Assembly: GCF_002220365.1 (NCBI RefSeq)
Contig: NZ_MTHB01000222.1
Location: 1 to 39,591 of the forward strand
Direction of reading: 5' to 3'
Origin: Caballeronia sordidicola
Lineage (GTDB): Bacteria > Pseudomonadota > Gammaproteobacteria > Burkholderiales > Burkholderiaceae
DNA: 39,591 nt
This document shows, piece after piece, positions 24,417-33,939 of this stretch. The first letter of the stretch is position 1. Every line of letters starts with the position of its first letter. The translations under genes were made by a program, and so were the position numbers. Below the pieces are notes generated by a model. It was not told where the DNA came from. It did not search any database and worked only from the letters and a program-made list of their open reading frames with translations.

Positions 24417-24622
24417 TCCGATAATGTAAATGTAATATAAACGGAACTGTTATGTAACATTTAGTAAAAATTAGTAACACGGAACTTTCGTTGAAATCAA
24501 TAATCTCACAAATACGTGTTTACCCTTATTGTTGAAACTTTCAACTTCTTTGAGTATGCCCCTCAATTCGCCTGCATTTAGGCACAGAAAAATTACAGAT
24601 AGACCTACTTGTCGGCGGCCAG
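24417..24622. promoter_or_regulatory. Divergent promoter region between secretion operon and TIG/RHS genes
   Basis: This 206-bp AT-rich gap is the only place from which both the minus-strand operon and the plus-strand cargo-like genes can start. It contains TGTTA-TG-TAACA at 24449-24460, two TTAGTAA copies 10 bp apart (24461-24467, 24471-24477), and CGGAACT twice (24442-24448, 24480-24486). A shared regulator acting on both directions is plausible. No -10/-35 pair was assigned. Confidence 0.45.
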
Positions 24623-27067
24623 ATGTCGGGGAAAAACCATCTGCGCGCAGTGTTTTTGCGCGCTCATGCATCACGGAATTCGAATATTGAGCGTGCCGCC
24701 GGATCCCAACCAAAGGGAAGGGCGCGTCGTTCGGTGCACCAGTCACCGCGTCTGCGGAGCCTCGTGGTTGGCGCGCTGGCGCTTTTTCTTGTCACAGGCA
24801 TTTGTCCTGCGCTCGCACAGGTTCAGTACTCCTACGATCCTAACGGGCGCCTCGTCAAAGTGACGATGCCCAATGGGGCGTTCGCGACTTACGCATACGA
24901 TCCCGATGGCAATATTCTCTCGATTTCCAATTCGGCCGCGACGGCGGTCTCGATCACGGCTATGACCCCCCAATCGGGGCCGGTTGGATCGACCGTAACC
25001 CTGCAGGGAAGTGGCTTCGACCCCGTTGTGGCGAACGATACCGTCCAGTTCAATGGGACGTCCGCGGTCGTGACAGCGGCGAGTGCGAGTAGCCTCCAGG
25101 CAACGGTTCCGTCGGGGGCAACCTCGGGGACGGTATCGGTGACGAATAGCCATGGCAGCGCTGTGGCGCCCGTACCGTTTAACGTCGTAGCGAACAACGC
25201 CCCCACCATTACGCAGATTTCTCCAGTGGCGGGCGCGGAAGGGGCTGCGGTCACGATCACAGGTACGGGATTTAACCCGTCAAAGGCGAACGATTCTGTC
25301 AGTTTCGGAGGTATTGCAACGAGCTTGAACAGTGCAACCGCGACGTCGATTGTCGCGGTCGTGCCCACACAAAGCTCCTCCGGCAAGGTTTCTGTAACGA
25401 CAGCTGGGGGGCAGACGACAAGTACCGCCGACTTCTTCGCGATTCCAAATAGTGTGACGCCGTCCGCCGTCACGACCAAGATTCGCATCCAGCCGTCGGC
25501 GGCCGCTCAGACCGTAACGGTGGCTTCGCAGATCAAAGCGGCAGTGATGATCTTCGACGCTGTGAGCGGCCAGAAAATGTATTTCCAGCCCACGGCCAGC
25601 ACCATTTCGCTTGGTTCGACGTTGACTGTCTATTCACCGACCGGCTCCATTGTCTTCAACACGCTCATAACCAACACGAACGGAGCCTTTTCCGCCGACC
25701 GACTGCCGGTTACAGGCACGTATACCGCACTATTGACCGTCAATTCGGGCGGCCATGTCAAATACCAGTTGTTGCCCGGTCCGAGTGATATTTCTGGGCA
25801 ACTACCAACGGATAGTTCGACTATTAGCTTGAACTTGGCTGTCGACCAAGGGGCGAGCTATACCTTTTCTGGCAATGCTGGGCAGCTGTTTGACATTCAG
25901 ACCACGGTACCCGATGGCGCTACCCTCGTTCCGAGATTTTTCGTACAGGATTCGCAAGGCAACGTTATCGCTGACAACGGATACACCTGGTTTGGGGCGA
26001 CGACGATGCACTTGCCTGCGCTTCCAGCGACCGGCACCTATACGGCGAGGTTTAGCCCTGTTGATCTTGGTACCAGTTCGGCTACGGTGCAGCTGATTTC
26101 AGTTCCCGCGCCAGTTACCGGGACGCTCACGGTTGATGGTGCCCCACAAAACCTCCAGCTTTTGCAGTATCAATCCGCGTCGTACACGTTTTCAGGGACG
26201 GCGGGACAACGCCTTTTCCTGGAACCCGCGCAGTCAACGTTCGACTCCACTCTTTATGCGATTGTCACGGCACCTGATGGCACACAGGTGCTGAACACCA
26301 TCATGAATGGGTCCACAGCGGAAGCTGATGATTTGACTGCGCTCCCGGTCAATGGTGTTTATACCGTTCGAATAATGACATCCGACGACGGCGCAGGTTC
26401 GATGACCTTGGCCTTGAACACCAAACCGGCCGACCAAGTCGTGTCAGCAACCGTAAATGGAGCGCCTGTCCAGGTGAGTCTGGCTTTCGATCAGGATGGG
26501 CAGGTGTCTTTTGTCGGCGCCGCGAATCAATCCCTATGGATTCAACCGACGGCGTATTCGTTCGGCAACTGCGTGAACGCCGTACTTTCAGACGCCAGCA
26601 ACACGGTTTTAGTAGCGACCCTGTTTTGCGATGCCAGCCCGACCAGGGTTGACCTAGGCCAGATCGCTGCCTCGGGGACCTACCACATTGAATTGACTCG
26701 CTCTGAAGACCCGAGCGCCGGAGCTACAACATTGTCTGTCAAGTCAGTACCGTCGGACAAGACGGGCACGATCACAGTGAACGGCGCGGCGGTGACCGCA
26801 TCTCTGGGGGTGCATCAAAACGGCCACTACACGATCAGCGGGACTGCGGGCAACGTGCTCACGATCGCCACGTCCGCACAGACGCTTGACAGCAGTACGT
26901 ATCTTCAATTGTTTGCTCCAGACGGGAGTTCAGTCGACCTTTGGTTTCCAGCGTCGCCAAGTGATTCACATACGCTTCCTGCGTTGCCCTCGACCGGGAC
27001 GTACGTGCTTGAGATTGTGCCCAGCACTACGACGGCAGGAAAGATAACGCTCAAAGCAACTAAATAG
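24623..27067 (+). CDS. Exported YD/TIG-domain beta-repeat protein
   Basis: The frame is 814 aa from ATG 24623. GTG 24734 is an alternative start that would place the signal peptide (LRSLVVGALALFLVTGICPALAQ) near the N-terminus, with GGGAAGGG-type upstream purines. Directly after cleavage come two YD repeats (YSYDPNGRLVKVTMPNG, YAYDPDGNI). Two IPT/TIG Ig-like domains follow (about 110-189 and 193-272). Then about five repeats of roughly 100 residues occur, each ending in a GTYTARF-like strand (LPATGTYTARF, LPVNGVYTVRI, LPSTGTYVLEI). No enzyme motif is visible. It is an extracellular beta-rich scaffold or adhesin type and shares its promoter gap with the secretion operon. Confidence 0.8.
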   Translation: MSGKNHLRAVFLRAHASRNSNIERAAGSQPKGRARRSVHQSPRLRSLVVGALALFLVTGICPALAQVQYSYDPNGRLVKVTMPNGAFATYAYDPDGNILSISNSAATAVSITAMTPQSGPVGSTVTLQGSGFDPVVANDTVQFNGTSAVVTAASASSLQATVPSGATSGTVSVTNSHGSAVAPVPFNVVANNAPTITQISPVAGAEGAAVTITGTGFNPSKANDSVSFGGIATSLNSATATSIVAVVPTQSSSGKVSVTTAGGQTTSTADFFAIPNSVTPSAVTTKIRIQPSAAAQTVTVASQIKAAVMIFDAVSGQKMYFQPTASTISLGSTLTVYSPTGSIVFNTLITNTNGAFSADRLPVTGTYTALLTVNSGGHVKYQLLPGPSDISGQLPTDSSTISLNLAVDQGASYTFSGNAGQLFDIQTTVPDGATLVPRFFVQDSQGNVIADNGYTWFGATTMHLPALPATGTYTARFSPVDLGTSSATVQLISVPAPVTGTLTVDGAPQNLQLLQYQSASYTFSGTAGQRLFLEPAQSTFDSTLYAIVTAPDGTQVLNTIMNGSTAEADDLTALPVNGVYTVRIMTSDDGAGSMTLALNTKPADQVVSATVNGAPVQVSLAFDQDGQVSFVGAANQSLWIQPTAYSFGNCVNAVLSDASNTVLVATLFCDASPTRVDLGQIAASGTYHIELTRSEDPSAGATTLSVKSVPSDKTGTITVNGAAVTASLGVHQNGHYTISGTAGNVLTIATSAQTLDSSTYLQLFAPDGSSVDLWFPASPSDSHTLPALPSTGTYVLEIVPSTTTAGKITLKATK

Positions 27068-27127
27068 TGTGAGTTCCGCGGCTGCGGTCGTGCACGAGAC
27101 CTTCGAGAAATCGAAGTGATTAAAAAT

Positions 27128-30100
27128 ATGAATACCAACGGGGTTTGGCGCTGCATAGGACGCGCCTGCGCGCGCGAGATTGTTGCTCCGTTGACAGCGG
27201 TAATAGCGTCCGTCCTGCTTGTCGGCTTGCTTGTTGAACCGACCTGCGCGACAGCCGATACCGCAGTGCCAAACAAAGTCATCTCATTGCAGCGCACGCT
27301 CGCGGCACAACCCGATACGGAGAAAGGACAAGCGGCCACACTGCTTCCAGATGGCGTCTGGCTTCTGTCAGGTGGCAACGCGAATTCGAAGGCTCTGGCT
27401 GTCATCGATCCTGCCACCGGGCGCAAAACGGTTCTTCCTTACACCCTGAATCAATCACGGACCGGACATAGCGCCACGCTTCTGCCAGACGGCACCGTGT
27501 TTGTTTATGGCGGGGCCGATGACACAGGCTCGGTGCTGGGCACAGGTGAAGTGATTGATGTTCACCAAGGTACGACACGTTCGCTCGGAACCGTAGGGTT
27601 GCTCGCCCGTACTGCTCATACTGCGACGCTGCTCGCTGACGGGACTTTATTGTTCCTTGGCGGTCGAGATGCTCGAGGCGTCGGCGTCGCGGATGCCGAA
27701 CTTTTTGATCCCCAGACGCAGGCGGCTTTGAAGATCGATAGTCGTCTGGATCCCCTCCGCTGGGATCAGGTCGCAGCACTCCTTCCCACATCTGGCGTGC
27801 TTCTAGTCGGCGGGAAGAATACTTCGACTCCCGATATCGCCCTCGCGCAAACGTTCGATCCAGCGGCACGCCTGCTGACACCGATCGACGACTCTTCGGC
27901 ATCCGCGTTGGCCAACTCGATTATGGGCACGGCTGCGCCAGTTTTGGTCGCGACAACACCGACGTCCTCCACGACCGATTTCGGGGTGAACGCGAGGCTC
28001 GTCGTCAAACTCTCCAAGCGGATGAACGTTTCAACACTGAGCACGCAAACGGTCACGCTTATCGGCCCTAACGGACCCGTCAACACGACCGTTGTGGGCG
28101 CTGAGCGTGGTCTTCTCATTTTCGTGACGCCAAAGCAAGATCTGCTTCCCGCGACTCACTATTCTCTATTTGTCAAAGGCGCGACGGATGAATTAGGCCA
28201 GCCATTGCCGGTTGTTACGGTAGGCTTTTCTACGGGTTCAATCGCAGCCGCCAATGCACGCGCTAGATCCGGAACAACCGGCATCGGCGCTCCGGGAGCA
28301 GATGCAAATGCAACTAGCCAAGCAGCTTCTACTTCCGTTGCTGCTGCTTTGCAACCGCAGGCCGCGAGCGACGCGACGGTCGCTGATGCCGAACTTGGCG
28401 CTGAAGAGTGGGTGCCAGAAAACCGCCACCAGCACGGCAACTGGCGCACCGGGCGCCACAGAAGTCGTTATCAATCTCTACCGCCGTTGCAGGCGGCCGG
28501 TGGCGTGACGGCCCTGACGGGGCAGGTGCTTCGTCTTAACGGCAAGCCGCTCGCTGACGTTGAACTTAGCGCAGGTGGAAAAACGACGCGTACCGATGCG
28601 ACAGGCCGATTTGTGCTCGAAAATCTTTCGCCCGGACCCGCTGTCCTCGAGATCAATGGCGCGACCGCGGATGGGCGCTCGTCTGCATACGGCTATTTTT
28701 CCGATCGTGTGATCTTGAAAGCGGGCACGACAACGGCGTTGGGTTATCCGATTTGGATGACGAGACTTGATACAAAGCACGTGGTCAACATCGCATCACC
28801 GACGATCCAAGAGACCGTTATCACCAATCCTCTCATACCGGGCTTGGAGTTACACCTGCCGGCAGGAACGGTCATTAAAGATAGACAGGGGACAATCGTC
28901 ACTCAACTGTCCATTACAGCGATTCCGATTGATCGACCCCCATTCCCACTGCCAGTCGGCGTGAACGTGCCAACTTACTTCACCGTCCAACCTGGTGGCG
29001 CGACGATAGAAAACCTGAATTCGCGCACGCCCGTTGGCGCTCGCCTGATCTACCCGAATTTCACGAACCAGCCGCCGGGTTCGACTGTTCTCTTTTGGGA
29101 TTATGACCCGCAAGGAAAGGGTTGGTACGTCTATGGGAAGGGAAAGGTTAGCGTCGACGGCAAGCAGTCCATTCCCAATCCGGGCGTTGCCATCTATCAA
29201 TTGACCGGCGCGATGGTTGGCTCACCGGACATCGGCCCACCGCAGAATCCGCCGCCGTGTCAGGACGATTCGTGCAATGGTCCGAATCCCCCGCCTGATC
29301 CGAACACGCCACCGGATCCCAACACCCCGCCGGATCCGGGCCAACCTGACCCGAACAATGGCAGTGGCGACAGCGGTAGCTCGGGTTGCATGGCAGCATT
29401 GGCTGGCGACCCTGTTGACTGCTCTACAGGCATCTTCATGTACCGCCACCGTGATCTATCGATCAAGGACAAGGTATCGATTGGCGTCACGCGGACATAT
29501 CTTTCGCGTGATGGATCACAACGTGCCTTTGGGATCGGTGCTACGCACGACTACGACATGTTCCTCGTTGGGGACATTCTGCCGTGGACTTATCAGGATT
29601 TGATCCTTCCGCGCGGTGGACGTATTCATTTCACGAGGACCTCCTCAGGGGGTGACTTTTTAAGCGCGATATATGTTGCACAGGGGACGGCGAACACGAA
29701 ATTTCAAGGTGCAACTCTTTCGTATAACCCCGCTGCCATTGACTGGCTGTTAAGAACGAAGGACGGCTCGGTGTATGAGTTTCCAGATGCTGAGGGCAAC
29801 ACTATTCCCTCGCAGTCTGGGATGCTGTCGTTCACTGATAGCAACGGCAACAAGGTTACGATTGAGCGAAATGCCGTGAATAGCAACGTTTCGCGCATCG
29901 TATCGCCGAACGGTCGATTTATCACGTTCGCATACGACGACAATGCCCGGGTAACTCAAATCACGGACATTTCGGGTAGGGTCGTCCAGTATCAATACGA
30001 TGACTTGGGCCGACTATCGGCTGTCACTGATCCGAATGGTGGCGTAGAGCGGTACACCTACGACGACAATAACAACATGCTGTCTGTCACTGACGCCCGC

Positions 30101-32494
30101 GGCAATCTGAAGATTCAGAACACCTACGAGTCGACTTATCAAGGTGTTGCGACGCAGACGTTGGCCGACGGCGGGGTCTATCACTTCAGCTACGGATTTT
30201 CGTCGGCGCCGGTAACCGGCAACTCGTTTCCGAAGCATTTGACCACCGATGTGACCGATCCAACGGGCGTCCTGTCGCGTCGCACGTTCGACACCAATCC
30301 GAATGCTACGACGAGCGTCGCCGGCCTGAACGGCGACTACGTTCTGCAGTTTGATCAAGCGCTTGGAACGCCGCTTCAGTGGTCTCGTACAGCGACTCGA
30401 GATGCGGCAGGCAGAATGACGTCCTTCGTCGACGAGCTGGGTCGAGTGACCACTCTTGCCTATGACGTTGCCGGAAACCTCACAAGTCGGACCGTACTGT
30501 CTGGAACATCGCAGGCTGCGGCAACGACATATGCCTACGATGGGATGAATCGCCTTGCCAGTAAAACTGATCCGCTCGGACATTCAACGTTTTATGTATA
30601 TGACTCGTTTGGGAACTTGATCACTACGACCGACGCCGCTGGTCACGTTTGGTCGCGAACTTTCGATTCACAAGGGAATCTGGTCACTCTGAGGGATCCG
30701 CTTAGCGACACAAAGACCTACGCGTTTTCGAACGGGCTGTTATCTCAGGTCACCGATGAGATCGGCAGCGTAACCCGTTTTAACCGGGATTCCCTCGGTC
30801 GCGCTACTTCAAGCGTCGATGCTTTAGGTAACAGCATAAGCTACAGCTATGACGTACTTGATCGCATCGTCAAAGTGACAGATGCGACTGGTCGCGTCCT
30901 AAGTAAGCAATTCGACGCAAATGGGAACGTTCTTCAGATCACAACGCCTGCAGGGTTGATATACAGCTACACATACGACAGTCGCAACCGAACTACAGGT
31001 GAGACCGATCCTGCGGGGAAATCCAGTTCATGGGCATACGATCCAGTGGGGCGCCCGGTGACGTTCGTCGACAGAAAGGGGCAGTCGACGACCATGACCT
31101 ACAATGTGCTGGGTCAGCTTGTAACACTTCAATATGCGGATGGCTTGTCGGATACAAGGGTTTTGGACGCCGCCGGCAGGCTGGCCTCCGTCAGTCGCGG
31201 AGGGAACACTTACTCGTTTGTGCGAAATGGATTGGACAATGTGATTCGCGAGCAAGGACCCGCAGGGGAAGTTAACTCAACCTACGACGTTCTTGGTCGC
31301 CGAAGCACGTTATTAATTGATGGGCAGACTTCCATCTCTTATAGCTATGACAGTGTTAATCGACTCACTTCGATGTCTCAGGCGGCGGGGCCGTCAAATG
31401 GGAATGTCGTACAGAACGTCTCTTATTCCTGGGACGCGGCGAATCGTCTGAGTGGCCGTACTCTTCCGAACCAAATCGTTGAGACTAGAAATCTGAATCA
31501 ATCGGGCGATGTGACGCAGATATCGTTCACTTCGTCATCGTCCAGTTTGGGAGCAATTGTCTACACATACGATGCTCTCCATCGGAGGACCCTGCTGGCT
31601 GGTAATCTTGAGTCGGCGACACTTCCGAGCCCAGCAGCGTTTCAATATGACGCTACCGGTCGCCTGTCTGCATTTAACGGCGTCGGACTCACGTACGACG
31701 ATAACGGCAGTATGACTTCCGACGGTACGCGGAGCTATCAATGGGATTCGCGCGGTTTCCTGTCACAGATGCAGACGTTAGCAGGGCAACAAATAGCGGC
31801 TTACTCATATGACGCTTTGGGTCGGCGCTCCACCGTTATGTTGCCCTCAGACACAGCGCCACGAATGTTTGCGTATGACGGGCAAAACGTAACACAAGAA
31901 TCGCTCACTAATACCGGGACTAGTCCCACGCTCGTTGCGAACTATTTGAACGGGCCCCTAATTGACGAGGCGATCGCTCGTTTCACTCCGACGAGCAGTG
32001 AAACCTACCTTGTTGATGCGTTGGGAAGCTCGGTGGCCTTGACCAACCCTACGGGTGCCATTGCGACGAGCTATTCTTACGATGCCTACGGTTTTACGGG
32101 AGTGGCCGGCGGGAATTCCAGTAATTCGCGTCAATACACAGGTCGCGAGAACGATGGTACGGGACTTTATTATGAGCGCGCCAGATACTATAGTCCTTCG
32201 CTGGCCCGCTTTATAAGCGCGGATCCGATCGGATGGGAGGGCAGGCAAGTTAGTAGGTATGCGTATGTTGCAGGAGATCCCATCAACTTCAACGATCCTT
32301 TCGGAACCGTACGAACCCCGACGTCCTGGTGCCCAAATTGTAGTGGTCCGAATGGTGGGAAAAATTGGCCGAATCCATATTGTGACGGGTGCTACGGGAA
32401 ATCCCAAGATCCGGAAGGAGGGGTGCCTCCTTTACCGATCGTACCTGAATGGCTTACTCCCGAGCCCGACCCGGGCGGCATGTGTCCCAAATGA
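27128..32494 (+). CDS. Large RHS/YD-repeat protein with kelch, Ig-like and regulatory-like N-terminal domains
   Basis: About 1788 aa from ATG 27128 (GTG 27116 is a second option). Residue positions here are counted from 27116. A signal peptide is followed by kelch-like repeats (about 60-240; TGHSATLLPDGTVFVYGG), an SbsA-type Ig domain (about 272-376), and a carboxypeptidase-regulatory-like domain (about 462-522). A Pro/Asp-rich linker (about 710-750) and a DUF6531-type domain (about 761-828) follow. Then come many YD repeats and the RHS core (YYERARYYSPSLARFISADPIGW, about 1680-1700). After the core about 60 residues remain, with CPNC and CDGC pairs. RHS shells normally enclose a C-terminal toxin; this tip is short. 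It follows the TIG gene in the same direction and may be cargo of the divergent secretion system. Confidence 0.85.
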   Translation: MNTNGVWRCIGRACAREIVAPLTAVIASVLLVGLLVEPTCATADTAVPNKVISLQRTLAAQPDTEKGQAATLLPDGVWLLSGGNANSKALAVIDPATGRKTVLPYTLNQSRTGHSATLLPDGTVFVYGGADDTGSVLGTGEVIDVHQGTTRSLGTVGLLARTAHTATLLADGTLLFLGGRDARGVGVADAELFDPQTQAALKIDSRLDPLRWDQVAALLPTSGVLLVGGKNTSTPDIALAQTFDPAARLLTPIDDSSASALANSIMGTAAPVLVATTPTSSTTDFGVNARLVVKLSKRMNVSTLSTQTVTLIGPNGPVNTTVVGAERGLLIFVTPKQDLLPATHYSLFVKGATDELGQPLPVVTVGFSTGSIAAANARARSGTTGIGAPGADANATSQAASTSVAAALQPQAASDATVADAELGAEEWVPENRHQHGNWRTGRHRSRYQSLPPLQAAGGVTALTGQVLRLNGKPLADVELSAGGKTTRTDATGRFVLENLSPGPAVLEINGATADGRSSAYGYFSDRVILKAGTTTALGYPIWMTRLDTKHVVNIASPTIQETVITNPLIPGLELHLPAGTVIKDRQGTIVTQLSITAIPIDRPPFPLPVGVNVPTYFTVQPGGATIENLNSRTPVGARLIYPNFTNQPPGSTVLFWDYDPQGKGWYVYGKGKVSVDGKQSIPNPGVAIYQLTGAMVGSPDIGPPQNPPPCQDDSCNGPNPPPDPNTPPDPNTPPDPGQPDPNNGSGDSGSSGCMAALAGDPVDCSTGIFMYRHRDLSIKDKVSIGVTRTYLSRDGSQRAFGIGATHDYDMFLVGDILPWTYQDLILPRGGRIHFTRTSSGGDFLSAIYVAQGTANTKFQGATLSYNPAAIDWLLRTKDGSVYEFPDAEGNTIPSQSGMLSFTDSNGNKVTIERNAVNSNVSRIVSPNGRFITFAYDDNARVTQITDISGRVVQYQYDDLGRLSAVTDPNGGVERYTYDDNNNMLSVTDARGNLKIQNTYESTYQGVATQTLADGGVYHFSYGFSSAPVTGNSFPKHLTTDVTDPTGVLSRRTFDTNPNATTSVAGLNGDYVLQFDQALGTPLQWSRTATRDAAGRMTSFVDELGRVTTLAYDVAGNLTSRTVLSGTSQAAATTYAYDGMNRLASKTDPLGHSTFYVYDSFGNLITTTDAAGHVWSRTFDSQGNLVTLRDPLSDTKTYAFSNGLLSQVTDEIGSVTRFNRDSLGRATSSVDALGNSISYSYDVLDRIVKVTDATGRVLSKQFDANGNVLQITTPAGLIYSYTYDSRNRTTGETDPAGKSSSWAYDPVGRPVTFVDRKGQSTTMTYNVLGQLVTLQYADGLSDTRVLDAAGRLASVSRGGNTYSFVRNGLDNVIREQGPAGEVNSTYDVLGRRSTLLIDGQTSISYSYDSVNRLTSMSQAAGPSNGNVVQNVSYSWDAANRLSGRTLPNQIVETRNLNQSGDVTQISFTSSSSSLGAIVYTYDALHRRTLLAGNLESATLPSPAAFQYDATGRLSAFNGVGLTYDDNGSMTSDGTRSYQWDSRGFLSQMQTLAGQQIAAYSYDALGRRSTVMLPSDTAPRMFAYDGQNVTQESLTNTGTSPTLVANYLNGPLIDEAIARFTPTSSETYLVDALGSSVALTNPTGAIATSYSYDAYGFTGVAGGNSSNSRQYTGRENDGTGLYYERARYYSPSLARFISADPIGWEGRQVSRYAYVAGDPINFNDPFGTVRTPTSWCPNCSGPNGGKNWPNPYCDGCYGKSQDPEGGVPPLPIVPEWLTPEPDPGGMCPK

Positions 32495-33208
32495 GGTGAA
32501 AGTCGCTGTACCGAATATCAGGGGCCACACGTGTGAACGGTGGTCGAACTCTACCCGCTCAAATGGCCGCGAACGAGGCATTGATTTGGCGAAAAGTCCT
32601 GCGGTGGCGTCAAGGACAAGCGCATCTTTGACGCCGCGAAGGCGAGATGGCCTGATTCGGCTCGATCTTGGACGCGCCCATAGACGCGCATTTCGCCCCA
32701 AAACTTCTCCGCCGTCGCATCTCAGAATCAAAGTCGCATACCCGAAGAACCGTGTTAACATTTAAGTATGGAGGTAATCGATCAAAACGCTGCATGACGG
32801 TGAAATCATGTTGTGGAAATCTGTGCCTGTGAAAGGTCTTGGCTCGTCATTGTTGATGTGTGTTTGGCGTCGGCGATCGTATACTGGCGATGGGGAGTTC
32901 GGTAGTTAATATATTTAGGGGGTCTGCGACGAGCGGGGTGATCAAACGTTATAAAAGTGCCTAGTTGGCGGGAACACGTTTCGAGTCTGTTATTCACACG
33001 CACAATTGACTTCAAACAAAATCATTGCGCGTGTTCCTGTGGATGTCGTATCACAAGATTCGTTTGACCTGCACAGACGGTCAAAAATATTCGCACAAAA
33101 CAGGTGGAGCGTAACTTACAGGTTTATATATTCTTTGCATCGGTTCGATAGTTTGATTATCGCTACTATATTCAAGGCATTTTAAACTTACAATTTCTAA
33201 GGGCTATT
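32495..33208. other. Gap downstream of the RHS gene, GC content falling
   Basis: No gene is supported in these 714 bp. Open frames on both strands (32432-32761 minus, the tail of 32259-32765 plus) have no recognised family. From about 32766 the sequence becomes AT-richer, marking the edge of the segment with the unknown gene and the ATPase. A single DnaA-box-like TTATTCACA at 32990-32998 is probably chance. No immunity-like gene immediately follows the RHS gene. Confidence 0.4.
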
Positions 33209-33856
33209 GTGGAACCATCAGACAGGTCGGAGTTTTACCTGATGACTCTGGACAAATCTGCTACGAGCGTGGTGGATACAATACGTATTGATCTAGATAT
33301 TACAGTAATTGCGTCCATTCTTGAATGCGAAAAAGAAATTATATTTGAAAAGACATTTCCTAAATATAAAATTATCAAATTACTTAAACGTTTAGAAGTT
33401 AACAGCTTTAACGCTTTTACGAACGGGAAAATTAGGCTTCCGACTTTAGTTGATCAGTTACCTTATCGCGTTCATACAAATAGCGAACTGATCATGATGG
33501 TAAAGGGAATCAAGCCCTTAGCAGTTTTCGAAGAAAGTTATCCTTTAAATTCAGCAAAAGAGTCCTCTATCGAATCAAAATTTGATCAAATCATCGCAGA
33601 CAGAAGATTTGTGAAAAGAGAGATGACTCAGCTTGCAACTTATCACGATCCAGAAAGAAAGCACATGCGTACACGGCCAATACGGATTGTCTTGTATTCA
33701 TTGGCGAGTGAGGAGTGGAGAATAGATGCTTATATTTTATTGAAAATGACCGCACTGAAATCGGGCTACGGTGAACTTTATGAGCGAATGGAAGGGTCTT
33801 TGCTCGGGTACACAGAATGGCAAAACGATGCTTTCATTGCAATGAGAGCTCAATAG
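33209..33856 (+). CDS. Hypothetical protein in AT-rich island
   Basis: This 215-aa frame starts at GTG 33209; ATG 33242 would give 204 aa. It is rich in Lys, Ile and Glu and clearly more AT-biased than neighbouring genes, with TTA/ATA codons common. No signal peptide, membrane helix or known motif is visible. The C-terminal half has a mixed alpha/beta look (RPIRIVLYSLASEEWRIDAYILLKMTAL). It could be an immunity protein for the RHS tip or a partner of the convergent ATPase, but nothing in the sequence proves either. Confidence 0.55.
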   Translation: MEPSDRSEFYLMTLDKSATSVVDTIRIDLDITVIASILECEKEIIFEKTFPKYKIIKLLKRLEVNSFNAFTNGKIRLPTLVDQLPYRVHTNSELIMMVKGIKPLAVFEESYPLNSAKESSIESKFDQIIADRRFVKREMTQLATYHDPERKHMRTRPIRIVLYSLASEEWRIDAYILLKMTALKSGYGELYERMEGSLLGYTEWQNDAFIAMRAQ

Positions 33857-33939
33857 TGAGTATCAAAGGAAGGAGCTTTAAAGCAATCGAAGATCTTAAA
33901 GAATATCGCATTTCTGAATTTTTATCGAAAACTACCTAA
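33856..33939 (+). CDS. Possible 27-aa peptide coupled to the preceding gene
   Basis: GTG at 33856 overlaps the last base of the TAG stop of the unknown gene (TAGTG). It opens a 27-codon frame (VSIKGRSFKAIEDLKEY and on) ending at TAA 33937-33939. The codon use resembles its AT-rich neighbour. Its end overlaps the ATPase gene on the other strand by 18 nt. It may be a coupled small protein, a remnant, or chance. Confidence 0.25.
   Translation: MSIKGRSFKAIEDLKEYRISEFLSKTT

Noticed and set aside
32432..32765. Overlapping open frames just after the RHS gene, possible transposase or immunity remnants
   Set aside because: Neither strand shows a motif I can assign; I record the region as without a supported gene.
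32990..32998. Single DnaA-box-like TTATTCACA
   Set aside because: One isolated copy far from the rep gene and with no repeats around it is expected by chance.
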